Assembly: GCA_948482865.1 (NCBI GenBank)
Contig: CAOMHR010000124.1
Location: forward strand, 1-5,044
DNA length: 5,044 nucleotides
Source of the DNA: Christensenellaceae bacterium
GTDB taxonomy: Bacteria; Bacillota; Clostridia; Christensenellales; Borkfalkiaceae
Reading direction: 5' to 3'
Part shown: positions 1-4,663 of the stretch, in pieces
Position numbering within the stretch: position 1 is the first letter of the stretch
How the letters are laid out: the number at the start of each line of letters is the position of its first letter
Notes under the pieces: generated by a model
What the model was told of the DNA's origin: nothing
Seen by the model: the letters and a program-made list of their open reading frames with translations, nothing else
Databases searched by the model: none
Made by a program: the position numbers and the translations under genes

Positions 1-1437
1 ATTGACTCGCTGGAAAAGCGCGACGTGGGCACGTACACGGCAACGATAACGCTTAAAGACCAATTTAATTACGTGTTCGTCAAAAAGCCCGCGGCAACGC
101 CCGAAGAGCCTGCAAAGTCGGCGGTGAAAGTTGCGCTTGCTGGTTATGAAAACTCTGCGGATTTTGCAAACGACGAGCATACCGAAGTGGAAATGAAGTG
201 GCAGATAAATCCGTACGTGCTTGACGGTTCGCTCTGGGATTTGAAGGGCAAGAGCGGCGCGGTTTACAATCTGCCCGCGCAGTTCGCGGCAATGGTTGCG
301 GACGGAACGCTTGATTTGTCGGTGGGATACCGTTACTTCGAAGACGCGGCGGGAAGCGTTATAGACCCCGAATTCAAGAGCGGAAGTACGTTCTACGTGG
401 ACGCTGTTTTAGACGGCGCGGACGCAGGCAACTTCGTGTTTGAAAACGGTACGTCCGTATCCGAGAAGGTAACATACAAAGTTCCCAAGAGCGGCGCATC
501 GGCAATAATGAGCAACGTAAAGGACTTTGTGACTAAGACGTGGTTAGGGCTTCCTATCTGGGCGTGGCTGGCGATAGGGCTTGCGGTATTGATACTGTTG
601 ATAATAATCATAGCGGTGGCGTGCAAACGCAGGAAGAGCAAGGAACAGCGCGCGGAAGAAAAGGCGAGAAAGGAAGAAGAGCGCAGGCTTCAGCAGGAGC
701 GGATAGAAGCGGAACGCGAGCTTGCGAGGGCAAAGCAGGAAGCGGAGCTTGAAAAGATACGCGCGCAGGCAGGTATGGCAAATATGGCAAACGCGGGAAT
801 GGCGGCTACGGCAATGGCAATGCAACAGCCCGCGCAACAGGTTCAACAGCCTATGCCCGTCCCCGTACAACAACCGCAGACGCCTGTACAGCAACCTATG
901 CAGGCAATGCAACAGCCCGTTCAGGCAGGCGGAAGTTCGTTTGAGTCTTTAATTCTCGAAGAAAGGCTTCGCGCGGCGGAAGAGCGCGCGAGATATGCGG
1001 AAGAGCGCATTGCGCGGGCGGCGGAAGAACGCGCGAGATATGCGGAAGAGCGGACTTTACGCGCGGCGGAAGAACGCGCGAGATATGCGGAAGAGCAGCT
1101 TATGCGCAGCGCCTATATGAACCGCATTCCGGCGGCGGGCGGCGGAGAAAACGGCAGCGTTTCGCTTGACGCGTTGGGCGCGTTGGTGTTGGCGGCGTTG
1201 AAAAACTATGCCGGCGGCGAAAAGCCCGAACAGATTGCGCCTGCGGAACAGCCGCAGATGATAGAAGCATCTTCACAGATCTCAAACGTTCCCACGGTTT
1301 ACCCGCCCGACGCGGTGATAACCACGACGACTACGGTAGACACGACGCAGAAACCTTTGCGCAGGGAGCGCGGCGAAAGCGACGTATCGGGATTTTCCGA
1401 TCTTGACGGATTCTACGACGCGTATACGGAAAAATAA
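1..1437 (+). CDS. Partial membrane-anchored surface protein with Ig-like ectodomain and repetitive cytoplasmic coiled-coil tail
   Basis: The frame is open from base 1, so the 5' end lies outside the window; the GTG at 25 is an internal Val in a beta-strand motif (GTYTATITLKDQFNYVF), not a start. Counting codons from base 1: residues 1-165 look like beta-rich Ig/MBG-type extracellular repeats; 186-208 is one hydrophobic span (IWAWLAIGLAVLILLIIIIAVAC) followed by KRRK, a stop-transfer signal placing the tail in the cytoplasm; 211-257 is highly charged, E/K/R/A-rich and probably coiled coil; 259-310 is rich in Met, Gln and Pro; 323-367 holds three 15-residue repeats around RAAEERARYAEER; 368-478 is low-complexity with a Thr-rich run and an acidic/aromatic end. 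The family is not recognised. It may link the cell surface to something inside the cell, which is inference. It is convincingly a real gene: a long ORF with ordered domains and a terminator-like hairpin behind it. Confidence 0.85.
   Translation: MDSLEKRDVGTYTATITLKDQFNYVFVKKPAATPEEPAKSAVKVALAGYENSADFANDEHTEVEMKWQINPYVLDGSLWDLKGKSGAVYNLPAQFAAMVADGTLDLSVGYRYFEDAAGSVIDPEFKSGSTFYVDAVLDGADAGNFVFENGTSVSEKVTYKVPKSGASAIMSNVKDFVTKTWLGLPIWAWLAIGLAVLILLIIIIAVACKRRKSKEQRAEEKARKEEERRLQQERIEAERELARAKQEAELEKIRAQAGMANMANAGMAATAMAMQQPAQQVQQPMPVPVQQPQTPVQQPMQAMQQPVQAGGSSFESLILEERLRAAEERARYAEERIARAAEERARYAEERTLRAAEERARYAEEQLMRSAYMNRIPAAGGGENGSVSLDALGALVLAALKNYAGGEKPEQIAPAEQPQMIEASSQISNVPTVYPPDAVITTTTTVDTTQKPLRRERGESDVSGFSDLDGFYDAYTEK
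967..1101 (+). repeat. Three tandem 45-bp in-frame repeats (15 residues each)
   Basis: Units lie at 967-1011, 1012-1056 and 1057-1101. Each encodes a version of (L/A)RAAEERARYAEER plus one variable residue. The stretch encoding ERARYAEE is nearly identical at DNA level in all three units, including synonymous positions, which points to recent duplication. The next codons (MRSAYMNR, from 1102) may be a decayed fourth unit. With Ala/Glu/Arg content and no Pro or Gly, the block should form a continuous helix or coiled coil. Copy number may vary between strains. Confidence 0.9.
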
Positions 1438-1454
1438 TTTTGACGGTAACTTAC

Positions 1455-1483
1455 AGCCGCCCGCGGAATTTCCGCGGGCGGCT
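1455..1483 (+). terminator. GC-rich hairpin, probable terminator of the surface-protein gene
   Basis: Positions 1455-1467 (AGCCGCCCGCGGA) and 1471-1483 form a perfect 13-bp stem around a 3-base loop (att). The stem is very stable, but the T run after it is short (TTTA), so termination may be incomplete or Rho/NusA-assisted. It begins 18 bases after the stop codon and precedes the rpmG promoter, where a terminator is expected. The minus strand has no T tract beyond the stem, so it does not look bidirectional. Confidence 0.75.
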
Positions 1484-1541
1484 TTACCTGAAATCCGCTG
1501 TTAAAGCAGTTAAATTTTTGCGTATTATCAACCAAAAAAGG

Positions 1542-1570
1542 TTGACAAGCGTTTAATTGTATGTTAAACT
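1542..1570 (+). promoter_or_regulatory. Strong sigma-A-type promoter for rpmG-secE-nusG
   Basis: A perfect -35 (TTGACA, 1542-1547) is followed by a 17-base spacer and a -10 of TAAACT (1565-1570), which matches four of six consensus bases. A TG one base upstream of the -10 (1562-1563) makes it an extended -10, a common arrangement in Gram-positive bacteria. The bases upstream (1501-1540) are A/T-rich and could act as an UP element. Transcription should begin near 1577, giving a 5' UTR of about 45 bases before rpmG. Confidence 0.8.
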
Positions 1571-1621
1571 CAAAAAGCATCCGGATTGGGGGTGTAATTT
1601 TTTTGTACGGAGTTTTCCATA

Positions 1622-1783
1622 ATGAAAGCATCAACAAGGGCTAAAATAACATTTGAATGTACCGAATGTAAGCACAGGAATTACGACAGCTATAAAAACA
1701 AGCGTAACGATCCCGACAGGCTTACCGTTTCAAAATACTGCCCCTTCTGCAAGAAACATACCGAGCATAAGGAAACGAAGTAA
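1622..1783 (+). CDS. rpmG: 50S ribosomal protein L33 (zinc-ribbon form)
   Basis: This 53-residue protein (starts MKASTRAKITFECTEC) has the L33 signature: basic, small, with two CxxC pairs (Cys13/Cys16 and Cys40/Cys43, the latter in YCPFC) that would bind one zinc. It is therefore the C+ type; the zinc-free paralogue lacks these cysteines. L33 sits near the E site of the large subunit. The start is fixed by GGAG at 1609-1612 with a nine-base spacer to the ATG. The full length and the NYxSYKNKRNDPDRL core match the family. It is first in a transcript with secE and nusG, the standard order in Bacillota. Zinc-dependent control is known for some L33 paralogues, but no Zur-like site is evident here. 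Confidence 0.96.
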   Translation: MKASTRAKITFECTECKHRNYDSYKNKRNDPDRLTVSKYCPFCKKHTEHKETK

Positions 1784-1804
1784 TTTTCCATAAGGGAGTT
1801 GTTT

Positions 1805-2047
1805 ATGGCGACCAAAAACGACAACAAAGTTAAAAAGCCCAACATTTTCGTAAGAATGGGCAGAAAGCTCAAAGAAACCTTTTCAGAACTGAAAAGGGTG
1901 ACCTGGCCTACTTTTCCCAAAGTAATTAAAGGCACCTGCGTTGTTCTGGTAGTGGTGGTGGTCTTTACCGTCATCGTAACCGGAATAAACTACGGACTTC
2001 AAGAGCTTTTGAAAGTTATAACCAACATCAAGGGGTTCGGAGAATAA
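1805..2047 (+). CDS. secE: Preprotein translocase subunit SecE
   Basis: SecE clamps SecY in the SecYEG protein-conducting channel of the cytoplasmic membrane. The 80-residue product is the short, single-span form usual in Gram-positive bacteria (E. coli SecE has three spans). A basic N-terminus (residues 1-20) leads to the amphipathic segment KETFSELKRVTWPTFPKV with the conserved ELKRVTWP motif (about 31-38). The membrane helix rich in Val follows at roughly 46-62, then a short C-terminal tail. ATG at 1805 is preferred: GGGAG at 1794-1798 is six bases upstream. An in-frame TTG at 1799 would directly abut the SD and is too close. The gene starts 21 bases after rpmG, and nusG follows after three bases, so the three are probably co-transcribed. 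Confidence 0.96.
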   Translation: MATKNDNKVKKPNIFVRMGRKLKETFSELKRVTWPTFPKVIKGTCVVLVVVVVFTVIVTGINYGLQELLKVITNIKGFGE

Positions 2048-2050
2048 ATA

Positions 2051-2584
2051 ATGGTAGACGTAACGACTACGCCCTGCTGGTATATTCTTCACACCTACGC
2101 CGGATACGAGTCTATGGTGAAGGACAACCTTGAAAGGCTTATAGAAAACAACAATCTGCAATCCATGATTTTCGAAGTGAAAATACCTATGGAGCAGACC
2201 ATAGAAGAGAAGAACGGCAAGCGCAAGGTTGTAGAGCGCAAGCTGCTCCCCTGCTATGTTTTTATAAAGATGATATATTCCAACCAGCTCTGGTATCTGA
2301 TTACCAATACAAGGGGCGTTACAGGTTTCGTCGGTCCGCAGGGCAGACCCATTCCTTTGAAGGAAAACGAAATCCGCAAGATGCGCCTTGAAGAGAGAGT
2401 GGTTGAAGGCGAGTTCGGCATAGGCGACAGGGTCAGCGTGGACGCAGGTCCTTTGGAAGGCTTTGAAGGCACTATTACCGAGTTGAACGACGCGGCGCAG
2501 AAAGCCAAAATCAACATCGAAATGTTCGGCAGAACCACCGACGTCGAAGTGGAATATATCCAGATTAAAAAAGTTGCCGAGTAA
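2051..2584 (+). CDS. nusG: Transcription termination/antitermination factor NusG
   Basis: NusG binds RNA polymerase, alters pausing, and links it to Rho or to ribosomal S10. The 177-residue product has the usual two-domain layout. The NGN domain (about 8-115) opens with WYILHTYAGYE and contains the conserved ERKLLPCYVFIKM strand and the NTRGVTGFVG loop. The C-terminal KOW domain (about 122-175) shows GDRVSVDAGPLEGFEGTI and ends with EYIQIKKV. The start ATG has a CGGAG at 2038-2042 inside the end of secE with an eight-base spacer. The three-base gap to secE suggests translational coupling. No extra domain insertion is seen, so this is housekeeping NusG and not a LoaP/RfaH-type paralogue. Confidence 0.98.
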   Translation: MVDVTTTPCWYILHTYAGYESMVKDNLERLIENNNLQSMIFEVKIPMEQTIEEKNGKRKVVERKLLPCYVFIKMIYSNQLWYLITNTRGVTGFVGPQGRPIPLKENEIRKMRLEERVVEGEFGIGDRVSVDAGPLEGFEGTITELNDAAQKAKINIEMFGRTTDVEVEYIQIKKVAE

Positions 2585-2606
2585 GGCTACAAATTATCAA
2601 AGTTAT

Positions 2607-2638
2607 AAATCCGCGGCGCAGATAAAACGCACGGATTT
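2607..2638 (+). repeat. Inverted repeat in the nusG-rplK gap
   Basis: AAATCCG (2607-2613) pairs with CGGATTT (2632-2638), and GCG (2616-2618) can pair inside with CGC (2628-2630), leaving a nine-base loop. It lies 22 bases after nusG. The downstream bases (GGTTATG) are not a T tract, so it is a poor intrinsic terminator; it could be part of the L11 leader or a processing site. Function is unknown. Confidence 0.4.
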
Positions 2639-2643
2639 GGTTA

Positions 2644-2691
2644 TGTGGGAGAATGTATCAAATCTTTCAGGGTATATTCGTTTTAACCACA
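2644..2691 (+). promoter_or_regulatory. Probable L1-binding autoregulatory hairpin in the rplK leader
   Basis: TGTGG (2644-2648) pairs with CCACA (2687-2691). Inside lies a nine-pair helix, 2651-2659 with 2671-2679 (two G-U pairs), capped by an 11-base loop. Between the helices is an asymmetric internal loop: GA (2649-2650) opposite seven bases (2680-2686). A short stem, a purine-rich GGGAG strand and an unequal internal loop resemble the L1 site on 23S rRNA and on known rplK leaders. The rplK SD begins one base after the structure, so bound L1 could block ribosome entry. Autoregulation of L11-L1 by L1 is established in E. coli; its action here is inferred. Confidence 0.6.
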
Positions 2692-2705
2692 CGGAGGAAA
2701 TATAA

Positions 2706-3131
2706 ATGGCAAAAAAGATTACCGCGGTAGTCAAACTGCAACTTCCCGCCGGTAAAGCAACCCCCGCACCCCCCGTAGGTTCTACGCTGGGTCCCCACGG
2801 TATCAATATACCCGGCTTTACCAAGGAATTCAACGCAAAAACGGCGGCACAGGCAGGACTTATCATCCCCTGCGTAGTCACAATCTATCAGGACAGAAGT
2901 TTCACTTTCGAGCTGAAAACACCCCCTACGCCCGTTCTTATCAAGAAGGCGCTGGGACTCGAAACGGCAAGCGCACGCCCCAACAGGGACAAGGTAGGCA
3001 AACTTACCAAAGCGCAGGTTGAAGAAATTGCCAAGACGAAAATGCCCGATTTGAACTGCACCGATTTGGAAGCTGCTAAATCAATGATTAAGGGAACAGC
3101 CCGTTCTATGGGCGTAACGGTGGAGGAGTAA
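2706..3131 (+). CDS. rplK: 50S ribosomal protein L11
   Basis: L11 binds 23S rRNA helices 43-44 at the base of the stalk, forms the GTPase-associated centre and is the target region of thiopeptide antibiotics. The 141-residue length is normal. The N-domain (1-70) carries KLQLPAGKATPAPPVG; the C-domain (about 71-141) carries TPPTPVLIKKALGLE and ends with the KSMIKGTARSMGV helix that contacts rRNA. GGAGG at 2693-2697 lies eight bases before the ATG. The conserved loop normally read as VGPALGQxGVNIM reads VGSTLGPHGINIP here (residues 24-36), a notable set of changes described in the findings. rplA follows four bases later, so the two form one translational unit under the leader hairpin. Confidence 0.98.
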   Translation: MAKKITAVVKLQLPAGKATPAPPVGSTLGPHGINIPGFTKEFNAKTAAQAGLIIPCVVTIYQDRSFTFELKTPPTPVLIKKALGLETASARPNRDKVGKLTKAQVEEIAKTKMPDLNCTDLEAAKSMIKGTARSMGVTVEE

Positions 3132-3135
3132 GATT

Positions 3136-3825
3136 ATGAAGTTGGCAAAAAAGTACGCTGAAAGCATTAAATCCTACGACCCTTCCAAGTCCTACGATTT
3201 GGGCGAAGCGGTTAAAATCGTTCTCGATACCGCTAAGGCAAAATTCGACGAAACTATCGAACTGCACGTTCGTCTGGGCGTTGACCCCAGACAGGCTGAC
3301 CAGCAGGTCAGGGGCGTTCTGGTACTCCCCAACGGCACAGGTAAGCAGAAGAAAGTGCTTGTTATAGCAAAAGGCGACAAGGCGGACGCGGCTACCGCTG
3401 CGGGCGCGGATTACGTCGGCGCGGAAGAAACCATTCAGCGCATACAGTCGCAGAACTGGTTTGACTTCGACGTTATGATTACCACCCCCGATATGATGGG
3501 TATGGTAGGACGTATCGGTCGTATTCTCGGACCCAAGGGCTTGATGCCCAACCCCAAGTCGGGTACCGTAACTATGGACGTTGCAAGAGCGGTTCAGGAA
3601 GTTAAAGCAGGTAAAGTGGAATACCGTCTTGACAAGACCGCGATTATTCACTGCCCTATCGGCAAAAAGTCGTTCGGTCCCGACAAGATTACCGAAAACT
3701 TCAACGCGCTTATGGACGCAATCGTTAAGGCTAAACCCGCAACTTCAAAGGGTCAGTACATCAAGAGCGTAACCGTAACTTCGACAATGGGTCCCGGCGT
3801 TAAAGTTACTTACAACAAAGGTTAA
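3136..3825 (+). CDS. rplA: 50S ribosomal protein L1
   Basis: L1 forms the mobile L1 stalk at the E site, binds 23S rRNA helices 76-78, helps deacylated tRNA leave, and in many bacteria represses its own mRNA. The 229 residues match the usual length. Domain I is made of both termini; domain II occupies roughly 68-160. The signature GRIGRILGPKGLMPNPKSGTV (about residues 126-146) is intact, and the C-terminal end has SVTVTSTMGPGVKV as expected. The SD (GGAGGAG, 3122-3128) lies inside the last codons of rplK, seven bases before the ATG, which supports coupling to rplK. No terminator follows, so transcripts may read into the rplJ leader. Confidence 0.98.
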   Translation: MKLAKKYAESIKSYDPSKSYDLGEAVKIVLDTAKAKFDETIELHVRLGVDPRQADQQVRGVLVLPNGTGKQKKVLVIAKGDKADAATAAGADYVGAEETIQRIQSQNWFDFDVMITTPDMMGMVGRIGRILGPKGLMPNPKSGTVTMDVARAVQEVKAGKVEYRLDKTAIIHCPIGKKSFGPDKITENFNALMDAIVKAKPATSKGQYIKSVTVTSTMGPGVKVTYNKG

Positions 3826-3842
3826 AAAACAGTAAAAATTAT

Positions 3843-3871
3843 TTGACTTAATTTACCGTTAAGACTATAAT
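3843..3871 (+). promoter_or_regulatory. Near-consensus promoter for rplJ-rplL
   Basis: TTGACT (-35, 3843-3848) and a perfect TATAAT (-10, 3866-3871) are separated by 17 bases. Only one of twelve bases departs from consensus. The region is A/T-rich and starts 17 bases after the rplA stop. Transcription should start near 3878, giving an untranslated leader of about 165 bases before rplJ. Confidence 0.88.
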
Positions 3872-3877
3872 TAAAAA

Positions 3878-4010
3878 GTAAATAAATTTTCTGTGCCGAA
3901 GACGGCGGGTGCGCTTGCGCTCAATACCCCGCTCAGGTGACGGGTCAATTTTTAATAAGCGATTATTACAAATTCCTTGTGTCACTTTGCGCACAAGGAA
4001 TTATTTTTTA
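3878..4010 (+). promoter_or_regulatory. Ribosomal L10 leader RNA with attenuator
   Basis: In Bacillota, the rplJ 5' UTR binds the L10-L12 complex and controls read-through of a terminator. Here the 217-base gap between rplA and rplJ has the same layout. GCCGAAGAC (3895-3903) resembles the conserved leader core, and GCGGG (3905-3909) pairs with CCCGC (3928-3932) around a GCG/CGC hairpin (3911-3920). AGGTGA (3935-3940) lies opposite the GAAGA, consistent with a kink-turn of G-A pairs. A terminator hairpin completes the leader. The identification rests on position, motif and architecture as remembered for the family; a covariance-model scan was not possible. Confidence 0.8.
3971..4009 (+). terminator. 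Intrinsic terminator (attenuator) in the rplJ leader
   Basis: AATTCCTTGTG (3971-3981) and its exact complement (3992-4002) form an 11-bp stem with a ten-base loop, followed by A and six T residues (4004-4009). This is a textbook Rho-independent terminator. It lies between the promoter and rplJ with no gene before it, so it acts as an attenuator and not as the end of a coding unit. It should set how much transcript reaches rplJ and rplL. I could not find by eye a convincing antiterminator pairing that breaks the whole stem. Confidence 0.88.
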
Positions 4011-4030
4011 TCGACCGCGGCAAAGCGGAA

Positions 4031-4037
4031 AGGAGGA
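4031..4037 (+). promoter_or_regulatory. Ribosome binding site that fixes the rplJ TTG start
   Basis: AGGAGGA is a near-perfect SD. With six bases between GGAGG (ending 4036) and TTG at 4043, the spacing is ideal. No ATG or GTG lies at a workable distance in this frame, and starts further upstream fall in the attenuator hairpin. The strong SD may compensate for the weak start codon. Confidence 0.9.
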
Positions 4038-4042
4038 ACAAA

Positions 4043-4579
4043 TTGTCAGAAGAAAGAAAGTCGGCTAATTTTGAAGCGAAAAAAGTTGTCGTTCAGGAAA
4101 TAACCGAAAAAATCAAAGCGGCAAAGTCGGTTGTGCTGGTTGATTACAACAAACTTACCGTTGCGGAAGTTTCGGAACTGAGAAACAAGTGCAAACAGGC
4201 TAACTGCGAATACAAGGTTTACAAAAACACCCTTGTAAGAAAGGCTTTCAACGATTTAGGTTACAAAGATTTTGACGCGGACCTTAACGGTCCCACCGCT
4301 GTAACTTTCGGCGCGGACGAAACGAGCGCGGCTAAACTTATGGTAGCGGCGGCAAAAGATTACGACGGTAAAATCGTTTTAAAGAGCGCGTTTGTAGACA
4401 ATGCTTACGTTGACAAGGCAGGCGCAAAAACTCTTGCAAATATGCCTTCAAGGGAAGAACTCGTTGCAAAAATGCTTGGTTCTATGCAGGCGCCTTTGGC
4501 AAATTTTGCAGGTGTGCTTAACAATCTTAAAGCGGGTATCGTGCGCGTTCTCGGCGCGGTAGCCAAAACCAAGGCTTAA
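4043..4579 (+). CDS. rplJ: 50S ribosomal protein L10, starting with TTG
   Basis: L10 anchors L7/L12 dimers to the 23S rRNA to form the stalk that recruits translation factors, and it represses its own operon. From the TTG at 4043 the product has 178 residues, close to the family's usual 165-180. The N-terminal rRNA-binding domain includes KSVVLVDYNKLTVAEVSELR (about 29-48) and YKVYKNTLVRKA (about 58-69). A central part carries LNGPTAVTFG. The C-terminal helical segment (about 150-178, LANFAGVLNNLKAGIVRVLGAVAKTKA) is the L7/L12 dock; its short length suggests two dimers, an inference. Longer frames upstream, from 3977, would place the start inside the attenuator and give residues unlike L10. 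rplL follows 84 bases later. Confidence 0.96.
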   Translation: MSEERKSANFEAKKVVVQEITEKIKAAKSVVLVDYNKLTVAEVSELRNKCKQANCEYKVYKNTLVRKAFNDLGYKDFDADLNGPTAVTFGADETSAAKLMVAAAKDYDGKIVLKSAFVDNAYVDKAGAKTLANMPSREELVAKMLGSMQAPLANFAGVLNNLKAGIVRVLGAVAKTKA

Positions 4580-4663
4580 ACAGTCAAAAATTCAAACGGG
4601 CGGGCGCGTGCCCTGACAGCGCAAAAAAAAATATAAATTATAAAATAAATGGAGATTAATAAA
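4580..4663 (+). other. rplJ-rplL spacer with small GC hairpin and A-rich run
   Basis: The 84-base gap has a short GC element, GGGC (4602-4605) pairing with GCCC (4610-4613), and then an A/T-rich tract from about 4622 with nine consecutive A residues near its start. No promoter and no T-run terminator is seen. The A-rich, unstructured region ahead of rplL may help ribosomes load, in keeping with the need for several L7/L12 copies per L10; this is inference. Confidence 0.5.
4651..4654 (+). promoter_or_regulatory. Ribosome binding site that fixes the rplL start
   Basis: GGAG at 4651-4654 lies nine bases before the ATG at 4664. An in-frame ATG at 4649 overlaps this SD, would add MEINK, and has no SD of its own. 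Confidence 0.85.

Noticed and set aside
25..27. GTG as the start of the surface protein
   Set aside because: The frame is open to base 1, no SD precedes it, and the codon lies inside a beta-strand motif, so the gene is truncated by the window edge.
544..912. Minus-strand open frame (Arg/Leu/Cys-rich) opposite the surface protein
   Set aside because: It is antisense of the coiled-coil and Gln-rich region, with no SD and no known fold.
967..1101. CRISPR array or mobile-element repeat
   Set aside because: The repeats are directly adjacent, in frame, have no spacers and encode a continuous helix.
1799..1804. TTG start for secE two codons upstream
   Set aside because: It abuts the GGGAG directly, leaving no spacer; ATG at 1805 has a proper one.
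1784..1804. tRNA-Trp between rpmG and secE, found in some Clostridia
   Set aside because: The gap is only 21 bases, too short for a tRNA.
2594..2610. TATAAA at 2604-2609 as a -10 for rplK
   Set aside because: No acceptable -35 lies 16-18 bases upstream; the nearest TTG hexamer is 24 bases away.
3106..3651. Minus-strand open frame of 181 codons opposite rplK/rplA
   Set aside because: It overlaps well-identified ribosomal genes, has no recognisable domain or SD, and its composition reads as the antisense of rplA.
3977..4042. Upstream extension of rplJ from a start near 3977
   Set aside because: It would begin inside the attenuator stem, lacks an SD, and adds residues unlike any L10 N-terminus.
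4649..4663. ATG at 4649 as the rplL start
   Set aside because: It overlaps the SD used by ATG 4664, and the latter gives the standard MADVxKF-type N-terminus.
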